From: Vibrio aphrogenes
GTDB taxonomy: Bacteria; Pseudomonadota; Gammaproteobacteria; Enterobacterales; Vibrionaceae
DNA: 64,000 nt
Assembly: GCF_002157735.2 (NCBI RefSeq)
Contig: NZ_AP018689.1
Coordinates: 310,001 to 374,000, forward strand
Reading direction: 5' to 3'
Part shown: positions 41,828 to 50,566 of the stretch, piece by piece
How the letters are laid out: every line of letters starts with the position of its first letter
How positions within the stretch are numbered: the first letter of the stretch is position 1
Program-made: the position numbers and the translations under genes
Notes under the pieces: generated by a model
Told to the model about the DNA's origin: nothing
Seen by the model: the letters and a program-made list of their open reading frames with translations, nothing else
Database searches by the model: none

Positions 41828-42355
41828 ATGAAAACAATGCAACCTATAGCCCGATTCGATTTAGCGTTTTCTTTATTGTGTTTACAACATCGATTTAATT
41901 TGCCGGTCGCACGTGTGAGTAAAGCAGTGTCACATACGGGGGATGGACACCTTTATGCGGTAATCGGTTTGCTTTCTTGGTGGTTTGAGCCAAGAGCTGG
42001 CCAAGCTTTCTTAATGGTGGGATTACTGGCATTTTTAATTGAGCTACCGATTTATTGGTTAGTGAAAAACAGCTTTAAGCGCCGTCGCCCAGCACAAATT
42101 TCCCATTTATTGACCTCTTATATCACCCCTTCCGATCAATACAGTTTACCGTCAGGTCATACTGCGGCCGCCTTCTTGATGGCGGTATTAATGGATCATT
42201 TCTACCCTGATTTAGGCGTAGCGTGTTTTGCTTGGGCTGGTTTAATCGGCTTTTCACGCATTTTATTAGGCGTGCATTTTTTAACCGATATTGTGCTCGG
42301 AGCCTTACTGGGCGTGAGTTGTGCGTTGAGTGCGATCTATTTAATGGCAGGCTAA
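41828..42355 (+). CDS. PAP2-family membrane phosphatase
   Basis: A 175-residue protein. All three PAP2 motifs are present: KNSFKRRRPAQ, LPSGHTAAAF and SRILLGVHFLTDIVLG, supplying Lys, Arg, Ser, His and His/Asp of the active site. Several hydrophobic segments place it in the membrane. Such enzymes dephosphorylate lipid phosphates, for example undecaprenyl pyrophosphate; the substrate is not known here. ATG 41828 is preceded by AGGAG. It is six bases before the next glycosyltransferase, so the two are likely co-transcribed. Confidence 0.92.
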   Translation: MKTMQPIARFDLAFSLLCLQHRFNLPVARVSKAVSHTGDGHLYAVIGLLSWWFEPRAGQAFLMVGLLAFLIELPIYWLVKNSFKRRRPAQISHLLTSYITPSDQYSLPSGHTAAAFLMAVLMDHFYPDLGVACFAWAGLIGFSRILLGVHFLTDIVLGALLGVSCALSAIYLMAG

Positions 42356-42361
42356 CGGCTT

Positions 42362-43417
42362 ATGAAGATTTTGTATGGCGTACAAGGGACTGGAAATGGA
42401 CACATTGCACGAGCAAGAGCCATGGCTTGTGCTTTCAAGCAACGTGATGACATTAAAGTAGATTTTCTTTTTTCAGGCCGAGATGAGAAGGGCTACTTTT
42501 CCATGGATGATTTCGGTCAGTATCAAACACGCAGAGGCTTAACCTTTAGCACGGAAAAAGGCAAAGTCAGTCATTTAAAAACCGCCATCAATACCAATCC
42601 CAGCCATTTATGGAAGGAAATCTCAGATATGGATTTATCGGGCTACGATGTGGTTATTAATGACTTTGAACCGATCACTGCTTGGGCTGCGAAAAAGCAA
42701 AATGTTCCGACTATCGGTATTAGCCATCAAAATGCTTTTCAATATTCGGTTCCCAAGAAAGGGGCCACTTGGATCGATCAAACCTTGATTCAGCATTTTG
42801 CACCAACGCAGCATCGTTTAGGTTTGCATTGGTATCATTTCCAACAACCCATTTTGCCACCTATTGTGCACACCAATAAGCACCACCGCATTAGTGAAGA
42901 TGATTTTATTTTAGTCTATTTGCCGTTTGAAGATTGGCAAGAGGTAAAGCAGTTGTTGTTGCGCTTTTCTAGCCATAAATTCATCTGTTATCACCCCGAG
43001 ATCAAAGAAAGGCTGCAACAAGAAAACATCACATTTATGCCGTTATCGTATGCCAACTTTCAAGCTGATTTACATGCTTGTCATGGCGTGATGGCAAACG
43101 GCGGATTTGAGTTACCGTCTGAAGCATTAACTTTAGGAAAGAAACTGTTGCTAAAACCTTTAAATGGTCAGTTTGAACAAATGAGTAATGTGGCGACACT
43201 TGAAGCCTTGGGGTTAGCTCAATCTATGGCTTGGTTAGATCCCAGTGCGGTGAGAGATTGGTTAAATGAGCAAGCGGCAGAGCCAGTAGTGTACCCAGAT
43301 GTTGCCGCTCATCTTGCTCGCTGGGTTACACAAGGTGACTGGCATAACATTGCTCCGTTATGGAGTGAACTCTGGGAACAAGTTGACTTTCCTCCTTATG
43401 TTCTGATTAACGAATAA
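42362..43417 (+). CDS. MJ1255/VC2487 family glycosyltransferase
   Basis: A 351-residue protein that resembles MurG-like glycosyltransferases. The start KILYGVQGTGNGHIARARAM is the glycine-rich donor loop, and NGGFELPSEALTLGKKLLLKPL near residue 240 is the nucleotide-sugar binding end. The family is known from the leuO region of Vibrio, but its sugar and acceptor are unknown. The neighbouring PAP2 phosphatase suggests a shared role with a lipid or sugar phosphate; this is inference. Confidence 0.88.
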   Translation: MKILYGVQGTGNGHIARARAMACAFKQRDDIKVDFLFSGRDEKGYFSMDDFGQYQTRRGLTFSTEKGKVSHLKTAINTNPSHLWKEISDMDLSGYDVVINDFEPITAWAAKKQNVPTIGISHQNAFQYSVPKKGATWIDQTLIQHFAPTQHRLGLHWYHFQQPILPPIVHTNKHHRISEDDFILVYLPFEDWQEVKQLLLRFSSHKFICYHPEIKERLQQENITFMPLSYANFQADLHACHGVMANGGFELPSEALTLGKKLLLKPLNGQFEQMSNVATLEALGLAQSMAWLDPSAVRDWLNEQAAEPVVYPDVAAHLARWVTQGDWHNIAPLWSELWEQVDFPPYVLINE

Positions 43418-43688
43418 GCTTACAAAGAAGCTATTAGGGGCTTATAGAGATTTTTATAAAAATTTATAAATAGATATAAGTTATTGATTTTTTCTATCTT
43501 TTAGTGATTTTTAGTAAATTAAAATCATTTATTATCAATACAATTGCTTCTTATATTTGCTTGGTGAATAGTGTCGGCAATCCGAATAAGTGGTTCGGTA
43601 AATACAATGATTATTCACTATCTTTTTGTGGCGAATCATCACTTGTTCTTGATGTGATTGACCACAATTATGAGAGGCACAACATACA

Positions 43689-44654
43689 ATGGCACTTCCT
43701 ATCGAACAACAAAACCCAGCTGTTAACTTAAGATCTGAGTCGACTTTACGTGGAGTGGATCTTAATTTACTCACTGTTTTTGATGCGGTGATGCAAGAGC
43801 AAAATATTACCCGTGCGGCGCAGTATTTAGGGATGTCACAACCCGCAGTGAGCAATGCGGTTGCGCGTTTAAAAGTCATGTTTAATGATGAACTTTTCAT
43901 GCGTCATGGTCGTGGTATTCAACCAACCCAGCGTGCTCGTCAGCTTTTTGGCCCACTCAGACAAGCGCTGCAATTAGTACGTAATGAATTACCTAATTCG
44001 ATTTTTGTCCCAGAGACTTCAGATCGTGTTTTCAAATTGGCAGTATGCAGCCCATGTGATTTACGTTTTGCCCCTCATATCATGCGTGGTATTGCGGAAA
44101 AATCCCCCAGCATTCAACTGAATTTGGATGCAGAGTTTGATCATCAATTACCCGAAAAACTGCGTTATCAAGAAGTAGATTTCGTGATTGATTATGCTCG
44201 CTTTGAGCAAGCGGGTTACTCCAGCACAGAAATTTTTAGCGATGAGTTAGTGGTAGTGGTCGCAGCCAATCACCCACGTATTGGCGATCACATTAGCCAA
44301 CAAGAATTTATGTCAGAAAAGCATGCGACTTTATCTAAAGTGAATGGCATTCGAAGCTTTTATGAGCGTGTTTATGGGAGCGATTTAGAGTGCCAAGAAT
44401 CGTACCAAGGAACCAGTCTCAGTAATATTTTATACGTGGTGGGACAATCTGAATTAGTAACGGTCGTGCCTCGTTGGTTAGTGGAAGCGATCCCAAATCC
44501 AACTCACTATAAAGTCTTAGATTACCCATTTAGCGATAATAAAGTGTCGGGGTATTTAACTTGGCATGATTCTAGCGAAAAAGACAAAGGTCATATTTGG
44601 ATGCGTGATCAATTAATGCTTATTTGTGGAGAAGCATTAGCTGCAAAACGATAA
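43689..44654 (+). CDS. leuO: LysR-family regulator LeuO
   Basis: A 321-residue LysR-type activator. The N-terminal helix-turn-helix is LLTVFDAVMQEQNITRAAQYLGMSQPAVSNAVARLK (about residues 25-60), typical of the LeuO/NodD branch, with a pre-helix segment LRGVDLNLL. The C-terminal effector domain follows. LeuO proteins control many genes and, in Vibrio, respond to stress and biofilm signals. The long AT-rich upstream region (43418-43688) is usual for leuO. Its own terminator is at 44674. Confidence 0.93.
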   Translation: MALPIEQQNPAVNLRSESTLRGVDLNLLTVFDAVMQEQNITRAAQYLGMSQPAVSNAVARLKVMFNDELFMRHGRGIQPTQRARQLFGPLRQALQLVRNELPNSIFVPETSDRVFKLAVCSPCDLRFAPHIMRGIAEKSPSIQLNLDAEFDHQLPEKLRYQEVDFVIDYARFEQAGYSSTEIFSDELVVVVAANHPRIGDHISQQEFMSEKHATLSKVNGIRSFYERVYGSDLECQESYQGTSLSNILYVVGQSELVTVVPRWLVEAIPNPTHYKVLDYPFSDNKVSGYLTWHDSSEKDKGHIWMRDQLMLICGEALAAKR

Positions 44655-44673
44655 GCATTATTCTTAACTGAAG

Positions 44674-44710
44674 AAGCGCAGTACGAGATTTTCGTCCTGC
44701 GCTTTTTTAT
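44674..44710 (+). terminator. Rho-independent terminator of leuO
   Basis: AAGCGCAG (44674-44681) pairs with CTGCGCTT (44697-44704); an inner ACGA/TCGT pairing extends the stem, and TTTTTTAT follows. Confidence 0.88.
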
Positions 44711-44851
44711 GCCGGAACACTCGTGAGCCCGCTCTCATTAATCACATTATTATTCTCTTTTTTTTATTGAATAATTAGATGATTTGCTGGGAAATGGGTT
44801 TGTAGCTAGTTTGTTACCTATGAATGCAATCAATTAACAACCAAGATGGTT

Positions 44852-45011
44852 AATCTTGTGTTTTACCTCATATAGACAAGATTTATAAGTTGGCGGTAAA
44901 GTAATCGCTACGAAAGTAATTTCGAATATGCACCCTGTCGAATTGTTATGACAATATCTGCAGGTACATAGCGCAAGAGATGAAGGCCGGGAGGAGCTCA
45001 CCTTCATCTCT
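44852..45011 (+). promoter_or_regulatory. Structured leader upstream of ilvI with two inverted repeats
   Basis: AATCTTGT/ACAAGATT (44852-44859, 44876-44883) and the 11-bp AGAGATGAAGG/CCTTCATCTCT (44976-44986, 45001-45011) lie before ilvI. The second stem encloses CCGGGAGGAGCTCA, with no T-run. I found no leucine- or valine-rich leader peptide here. The remainder of 44711-45134 has no gene. Confidence 0.45.
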
Positions 45012-45134
45012 GAATTTATTAGGCTAAAAATAAGCCCTAACTATGTAGTGCCGAACCAATTTGCAACTGGACGAATAACGCTCATTAAGGGGCTTTCTTT
45101 GTTTCCTGATTGGTGCGGCTTAAAAGGAGGCAAC

Positions 45135-46853
45135 ATGGAAATGTTATCTGGTGCGGATATGATCGTTCGCTCCTTAATCGACGAAGGCGTCGATCACATC
45201 TTTGGTTATCCGGGCGGTTCTGTCTTGGATATTTACGATGCGCTGCATGAAAAAAGTGATATTGAACACGTTCTGGTTCGTCATGAGCAAGCTGCGGTTC
45301 ATATGGCCGATGGTTATGCGCGAGCCACGGGAAAAGTTGGGGTCGTATTAGTGACTTCAGGCCCAGGGGCAACCAATGCCATCACCGGAATTGCGACCGC
45401 TTATATGGATTCGGCCCCGATGGTGGTGCTATCAGGACAAGTACCCAGCAGCTTGATTGGTAATGATGCCTTTCAAGAATGTGACATGGTTGGGATCTCA
45501 CGCCCAGTCGTAAAACACAGTTTCTTGGTTACAAAAGCGGAAGATATTCCTTCGACAATCAAAAAAGCGTTTTACCTTGCCTCAACGGGGCGTCCAGGTC
45601 CGGTTGTTGTCGACTTACCTAAAAACGTCCTCAATCCTTTAGAAAACTACCCTTATTCTTACCCTGAAGAAGTCAAAATGCGTTCTTATAACCCGACGAC
45701 ATCAGGGCATAAAGGACAAATTAAGAAAGGATTAAAAACCTTATTGGCGGCGAAAAAACCGGTTCTTTATGTTGGAGGCGGAGCGATTATTGCTGAAGCC
45801 AGTGAACAACTGATCAAATTAGCCGAAGCGTTAAGTTTGCCGGTTGTGAGTACTTTGATGGGCTTAGGTGCCTTCCCAGCAACCCATAAAAATTCGTTAG
45901 GTATGCTAGGAATGCATGGCACTTACGAAGCAAATATGGCGATGCATAATGCTGATCTTATCTTTGGCGTCGGGGTGCGTTTTGATGATCGCACCACCAA
46001 CAATGTAGAAAAGTATTGTCCTAACGCCAAGATCATGCATATTGACATTGATCCTTCTTCTATTTCTAAAACGATTCATGCCGACTTACCGATTGTGGGC
46101 TCGGCTGATGAAGTGCTAAACAGTATGCTAAAGCAATTGGAAGATCATGGTATTGAGCAAGATTCTGAGGCGCTCGCAACATGGTGGCAAGAGCTACAAA
46201 GTTGGAAGAACCGTAACTGCCTAGCGTATGATAAAACTTCTGATCGCATTAAGCCGCAACAAGTGGTTGAAACCTTATATAAATTGACCAAGGGTGAAGC
46301 TTATGTCGCCTCCGATGTAGGTCAGCATCAAATGTTTGCCGCATTGTATTATCCGTTTGATAAGCCACGTCGTTGGATAAACTCTGGTGGTCTAGGCACC
46401 ATGGGGTTTGGTTTACCCGCCGCGATGGGGGTGAAATTTGCGATGCCACAAGAAGAAGTGGTTTGTATTACCGGTGATGGCAGTATTCAGATGAATATCC
46501 AAGAGTTATCCACCTGTATGCAATACGATATTCCAGTGAAAATCATCAACTTGAATAACCGTTTCTTAGGCATGGTAAAACAATGGCAGGATATGATTTA
46601 TCAAGGTCGCCATTCGCATTCTTATATGGATTCTGTTCCTGATTTTGCCGCCATTGCAGAAGCTTATGGTCACGTCGGGATTCGAATTAATCACCCTGAT
46701 GAGCTAGAAAGCGGCTTACAAAAAGCACTGGCTATGAAAGACCGTGTGGTGTTTGTTGATATCAATGTGGATGAAACGGAACATGTTTACCCAATGCAAA
46801 TCAAAGGGGAAGGCATGGATAAAATGTGGCTAAGCAAGACGGAGAGAACCTAA
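45135..46853 (+). CDS. ilvI: Acetolactate synthase large subunit
   Basis: A 572-residue thiamine diphosphate enzyme (E. coli IlvI has 574) that starts the valine/leucine/isoleucine pathway by joining two pyruvates, or pyruvate and 2-oxobutyrate. [14 protein letters not shown] and [21 protein letters not shown] near the N-terminus form the cofactor site, in part. The ThDP motif [12 protein letters not shown] is near residue 450 and [13 protein letters not shown] follows. ATG 45135 is preceded by AGGAGG; the longer frame from 45048 lacks such a signal. It is followed by ilvH after one base. Confidence 0.96.
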   Translation: MEMLSGADMIVRSLIDEGVDHIFGYPGGSVLDIYDALHEKSDIEHVLVRHEQAAVHMADGYARATGKVGVVLVTSGPGATNAITGIATAYMDSAPMVVLSGQVPSSLIGNDAFQECDMVGISRPVVKHSFLVTKAEDIPSTIKKAFYLASTGRPGPVVVDLPKNVLNPLENYPYSYPEEVKMRSYNPTTSGHKGQIKKGLKTLLAAKKPVLYVGGGAIIAEASEQLIKLAEALSLPVVSTLMGLGAFPATHKNSLGMLGMHGTYEANMAMHNADLIFGVGVRFDDRTTNNVEKYCPNAKIMHIDIDPSSISKTIHADLPIVGSADEVLNSMLKQLEDHGIEQDSEALATWWQELQSWKNRNCLAYDKTSDRIKPQQVVETLYKLTKGEAYVASDVGQHQMFAALYYPFDKPRRWINSGGLGTMGFGLPAAMGVKFAMPQEEVVCITGDGSIQMNIQELSTCMQYDIPVKIINLNNRFLGMVKQWQDMIYQGRHSHSYMDSVPDFAAIAEAYGHVGIRINHPDELESGLQKALAMKDRVVFVDINVDETEHVYPMQIKGEGMDKMWLSKTERT

Positions 46854-46854
46854 T

Positions 46855-47349
46855 ATGAGACATATCATTTCATTGTTATTGGAAAACCAACCAGGTTCTT
46901 TGTCCCGTGTTGTCGGTCTGTTTTCTCAGCGTGGTTACAACATTGAGTCATTAACTGTGTCGCCCACAGACGATGCTACCTTATCACGTATCAATATCAC
47001 CACTGCCACGGATGCTTTACAGCTGGAGCAAATTGAAAAAAACCTGCATAAGCTGGTGGATGTTTTAAAAGTGCAAGAAGTGACGGAATTTGATTATGTT
47101 GAACGAGAGCTGATGTTGGTAAAAGTCAAAGCCAGCGGATTTTCTCGTGCTGAAGTGCACCGTTTAGCGGATGTTTTCCGTGGACAGATTGTGGATGTGA
47201 CGGCTTCTTTGTTTACCATTCAATTAGCCGGGGATACGGCCAAGTTAGATGCTTTTATCAAAGCGGTTTCCGAGATGACCGATGTCATTGAAGTAGCACG
47301 CAGTGGGGTGGTGGGGATTGCCCGTGGAGAACGTGCTTTAAAAGCATAG
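46855..47349 (+). CDS. ilvH: Acetolactate synthase small regulatory subunit
   Basis: A 164-residue ACT-domain subunit that raises activity and confers valine inhibition on IlvI. The N-terminus RHIISLLLENQPGSLSRVVGLFSQRGYNIESL (here shortened to ENQPGSLSRVVGLFSQRG) is the ACT signature. It begins one base after the ilvI stop, so the pair is translationally close. A terminator follows at 47409. Confidence 0.97.
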   Translation: MRHIISLLLENQPGSLSRVVGLFSQRGYNIESLTVSPTDDATLSRINITTATDALQLEQIEKNLHKLVDVLKVQEVTEFDYVERELMLVKVKASGFSRAEVHRLADVFRGQIVDVTASLFTIQLAGDTAKLDAFIKAVSEMTDVIEVARSGVVGIARGERALKA

Positions 47350-47408
47350 CTGATACGAACCTCATCATTGATAAATATCGCTAGCTTGAGAATAGCACTA
47401 TTTAGAAC

Positions 47409-47432
47409 GCAACTTACGGGTTGCTTTTTTTT
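47409..47432 (+). terminator. Rho-independent terminator of ilvIH
   Basis: GCAAC (47409-47413) pairs with GTTGC (47420-47424) and eight Ts follow. Confidence 0.75.
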
Positions 47433-47538
47433 ATGCTGCAATTTTTATGAAAAAAAGATCTAAGACTTTAGTCTAATAAATCGATAAAACTTCACTAAAC
47501 TTATTGGATGGAGAGTGAGGTATTTGGGTGAGTGGCTT

Positions 47539-47670
47539 ATGTCTAATGTTGTGGTGGTGAGAGTGACGATAGCGAGTTTGTTAGTACTTGCTATCAATAT
47601 TAGCGCTTTATATTTCTTATTATTAGTTCTGCTATTGAATACGCATCATCAAGAGTTCTTTGGCTGGTAA
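47539..47670 (+). CDS. Putative 43-residue single-span membrane protein
   Basis: The open frame runs from ATG 47539 to TAA 47668-47670. It encodes three Val and an Arg, then about 25 hydrophobic residues (SLLVLAI through LLLVLLL), then a hydrophilic tail NTHHQEFFGW. One transmembrane helix with a short aromatic/His tail is the pattern of small membrane proteins. The ribosome binding site is weak (GAGTG), and it lies alone between the ilvIH terminator and pykF. Expression is not shown by sequence alone; a known short Vibrio family may match, but I cannot confirm it. Confidence 0.45.
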   Translation: MSNVVVVRVTIASLLVLAINISALYFLLLVLLLNTHHQEFFGW

Positions 47671-47812
47671 CGGCAGATGTGGCTAAGACCTGGGGTGCTT
47701 AGATCTGAGGTTTATAGAGATTAACTTTAATAAGAGTTTGAATTGAGTAAGAGCCTTGAATGGGTCAATCTTTTCGTCGCTAAGGGCTTATTGATTGGCA
47801 TAAACGACTGAC

Positions 47813-47843
47813 ATAAAAAAAGGAGGCCCATTGGCCTCCTTTG
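47813..47843 (-). terminator. Rho-independent terminator of pykF
   Basis: AAAGGAGGCC (47819-47828) pairs with GGCCTCCTTT (47833-47842); seven As before it become a T-run on the minus strand. Confidence 0.9.
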
Positions 47844-47866
47844 GTATTTCTATCAGTTCGTTTTCA

Positions 47867-49279
47867 TTAAAGAACGTGAACAGAAGAAGTGTTAGTTGTG
47901 CCTGATGGTACTAGAGCACCAGAAACCATAACAGTTACGTCGCCTTTCTCGCCGTAGCCTGTTTCTAGAGCTAGAGCCATACCTTGACGGTAGAAGTCTT
48001 CAGTATCATTGATAGACTCAACAACGATTGGCGTTACACCTTTAGACAAGCAAAGCTGTGCTGCTGTCTTAGCGTTAGTTGTTACCGCAATGATGCGTGC
48101 TGTTGGGAAGTATTTACGAACTGAACGAGCAGATTTACCAGCTTCAGTCGCTACAACGATAACTGGAGCAGCCAATTTTTCAGCCGTTTCTACTGCTGAT
48201 TTACATACGGCTTCAGTAATACGTAGACGTGGGCTGTCTAGACGAGAACCTAGTTCTGCTTTTAGTGCTTTATCAGTGCGAGCACAGATTTGCGCCATGA
48301 TAGTCACTGCTTCAACAGGGTATTTACCTTTTGCAGATTCACCAGAAAGCATAACTGCGTCAGTACCATCCATGATGGCGTTCGCTACGTCGCCCGCTTC
48401 TGCGCGAGTTGGACGTGGGTTTTTGATCATAGAATCAAGCATTTGAGTTGCTGTGATAACCACTTTACGAGCGCGGTTACATTTCTCGATCATCATTTTT
48501 TGAGCGAAGATTACTTCTTCAACTGGGATTTCAACACCTAGGTCACCACGAGCAACCATGATGCCGTCAGACGCTTCTAAGATCTCATCAAAGTTATCGA
48601 CACCTTCTTGGTTTTCGATTTTAGAGATGATTTGGATGTTTTCGCCGCCGTTTGCACATAGCAATTCACGGATTTCTTTTACGTCTTCTGCTTTACGGAT
48701 GAAAGAAGCAGCAACGAAGTCTACGCCTTGCTCACAACCAAATTTAAGGTCAGCTTTATCTTTTTCTGCTAGAGCAGGAAGTTTTACTGATACGCCAGGA
48801 AGGTTAACACCTTTGTTTTCACCTAGGTCACCGTTGTTCAATACTTTACATTGAACTTCAGTATCAGTCGTTGCAACGACTTCCATTTCAATTAGACCAT
48901 CGTCAACTAGGATAGTGTCACCGGCTTTAAGGTCTTGAGCAAAACCTGGGTAAGTAACCGCTACAGTGTTTTTGTTACCAACAACGGTAGTGTCGGTTGT
49001 GAATGTGAAATCTTGACCCGCTACTAGTGCAACGTCTTCGCCGTTTTCTAGTTTGATTGTGCGGATTTCAGGGCCTTTGGTATCTAAAAGGATAGCCAGT
49101 TGTTTACCTGTGTTTTTCATTACTTGGCGAAGGTTAGCAATACGATTGCCGTGTTCTTCAAAATCACCGTGTGAGAAGTTTAAACGCATTACGTTCATGC
49201 CAGCGTTTGCTAGTTCAGTTAGTTTCTCAACAGATTCAGTTTTCGGGCCAATCGTACATACGATTTTGGTCTTTTTCAT
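47867..49279 (-). CDS. pykF: Pyruvate kinase I
   Basis: A 470-residue glycolytic enzyme (E. coli PykF has 470) converting phosphoenolpyruvate and ADP to pyruvate and ATP. The start [16 protein letters not shown] is that of PykF. The substrate-binding signature [15 protein letters not shown] contains the catalytic Lys, [12 protein letters not shown] binds metal, and [18 protein letters not shown] follows, quoted in part. The C-terminal regulatory domain that binds fructose 1,6-bisphosphate is present. I chose ATG 49279 with GGAGAG upstream. It is a single gene. Confidence 0.97.
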   Translation of the reverse strand: MKKTKIVCTIGPKTESVEKLTELANAGMNVMRLNFSHGDFEEHGNRIANLRQVMKNTGKQLAILLDTKGPEIRTIKLENGEDVALVAGQDFTFTTDTTVVGNKNTVAVTYPGFAQDLKAGDTILVDDGLIEMEVVATTDTEVQCKVLNNGDLGENKGVNLPGVSVKLPALAEKDKADLKFGCEQGVDFVAASFIRKAEDVKEIRELLCANGGENIQIISKIENQEGVDNFDEILEASDGIMVARGDLGVEIPVEEVIFAQKMMIEKCNRARKVVITATQMLDSMIKNPRPTRAEAGDVANAIMDGTDAVMLSGESAKGKYPVEAVTIMAQICARTDKALKAELGSRLDSPRLRITEAVCKSAVETAEKLAAPVIVVATEAGKSARSVRKYFPTARIIAVTTNAKTAAQLCLSKGVTPIVVESINDTEDFYRQGMALALETGYGEKGDVTVMVSGALVPSGTTNTSSVHVL

Positions 49280-49628
49280 GAGTAGATACTCTCCGGTAAG
49301 TAATATTATATTTTTCAATTTTTGCAAGTTTGAGTGCTAATACACGTAAATACGTATTGAGCAATAAAACCAAAATTCTGCCTGACAGTTTTGTGGTCTG
49401 TTTTACAGTGTAGACATTATTCCCATTCTGGCTTAACTACCGACACTTTTTTCTGGGTAGTCATCAGTTCATTACAGTTTGCGAGAAAACTGCGTTGTAA
49501 TTTTGTTTCTTAAATGGGGTGGTAATTTTACCAGTCTTTGTGGGGAAGATCACGATTAGTTACTTGTCTTAGGACAAGGTTTCTGTAAAAAACATTTATT
49601 TTTCTATGTGAAATATATAGACAATCAA

Positions 49629-49664
49629 GTTTCGTTTGTGTTTAATGTTGTTTCGATTCGAAAC
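49629..49664. promoter_or_regulatory. Twin GTTTCG operator upstream of the DeoR-family gene
   Basis: GTTTCG at 49629-49634 and again at 49650-49655, 21 bases apart. The second copy is the left half of the palindrome GTTTCG-ATT-CGAAAC (49650-49664), ending 17 bases before the start codon. TTTCG-type boxes are typical of DeoR-family operators, so autoregulation is likely. The rest of the 402-base space 49280-49681 shows no gene. Confidence 0.6.
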
Positions 49665-49681
49665 TTAATAGATTTTCATTT

Positions 49682-50446
49682 ATGTCTAAACGAAACACTC
49701 AACAACGTCGTCACTTAATTGTTCAACAAATAAATGAGCATGGTGAAGTCAGCGTCGAAGCCTTAACAAAACAATTTGATATCTCTGAAGTATCAATAAG
49801 AAAGGATTTATCTGCTTTGGAAGCCAGTGGTTTATTGTTACGCCGTTATGGTGGCGCAGTAGCCTTACCTAAAGAAATCCTAAATGAAGAATTTTCAGAA
49901 GAAGTTTCGAAGCGAAAGCTGGGGTTGGCAAAAGCCGCCGCAACATTAATCAAAGATCACCATCGCATCATTATTGATAGTGGAAGTACCACGGGCGCTT
50001 TAATTGAACAATTAAACCAAAAGCGTGGCTTAGTGGTGATGACCAATTCTTTAAATGTCGCTAATGCGTTAAATGCATTAGAAAGTGAACCCACCCTGCT
50101 GATGACTGGAGGGACTTGGGATACCCATTCTGAATCTTTCCAAGGGCAAGTCGCCGAGCAAGTTCTGCGTTCATACGATTTCGACCAATTATTCATTGGA
50201 GCGGACGGGATTGATTTGGAACGTGGCACCACAACGTTTAATGAACTGCTTGGGTTAAGTCAGGTGATGTCGGAAGTAGCTCGTCGCGTCGTGGTGATGG
50301 TGGAATCTGACAAAATTGGTCGCAAAATTCCAAATTTAGAGCTGTCATGGGACAAAATTGATGTACTTGTGACGGACAGTGGGATCAGTTTAGAGCAACA
50401 AGCACAAATAGAACAACATCATGTGCAGGTTGTGATTTCTAAATAA
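49682..50446 (+). CDS. DeoR/GlpR-family regulator upstream of glmS
   Basis: A 254-residue repressor. The N-terminal helix-turn-helix is RRHLIVQQINEHGEVSVEALTKQFDISEVSIRKDLSALEASG in essence (about residues 8-50), with the DeoR signature LLLRRYGGAV just after. The C-terminal sugar-phosphate-sensing domain has IDSGSTTGALIEQL and FIGADGIDLERGTTTFNE. Placement directly before glmS suggests control of amino-sugar synthesis, perhaps by glucosamine-6-phosphate; the ligand is not known from sequence. No clear ribosome binding site precedes the ATG. Confidence 0.9.
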   Translation: MSKRNTQQRRHLIVQQINEHGEVSVEALTKQFDISEVSIRKDLSALEASGLLLRRYGGAVALPKEILNEEFSEEVSKRKLGLAKAAATLIKDHHRIIIDSGSTTGALIEQLNQKRGLVVMTNSLNVANALNALESEPTLLMTGGTWDTHSESFQGQVAEQVLRSYDFDQLFIGADGIDLERGTTTFNELLGLSQVMSEVARRVVVMVESDKIGRKIPNLELSWDKIDVLVTDSGISLEQQAQIEQHHVQVVISK

Positions 50447-50566
50447 CCACAGCTGCGGATAACGAGAAGACACTCTTATGCGCAGGTGAGGTTGAATAAA
50501 TTTCATTTTAACTAAGCTTTGCCACCTTTTGCTTGCTGTTGGTAAAGGAATAAAAGGATAAATACT

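Noticed and set aside
43504..43731. 75-residue frame upstream of leuO
   Set aside because: Overlaps the leuO start in another frame and consists of AT-rich leader; no ribosome binding site or family features.
50447..50566. glmS ribozyme
   Set aside because: The ribozyme belongs to Gram-positive lineages; the 120-base leader here is too short and lacks its conserved core.
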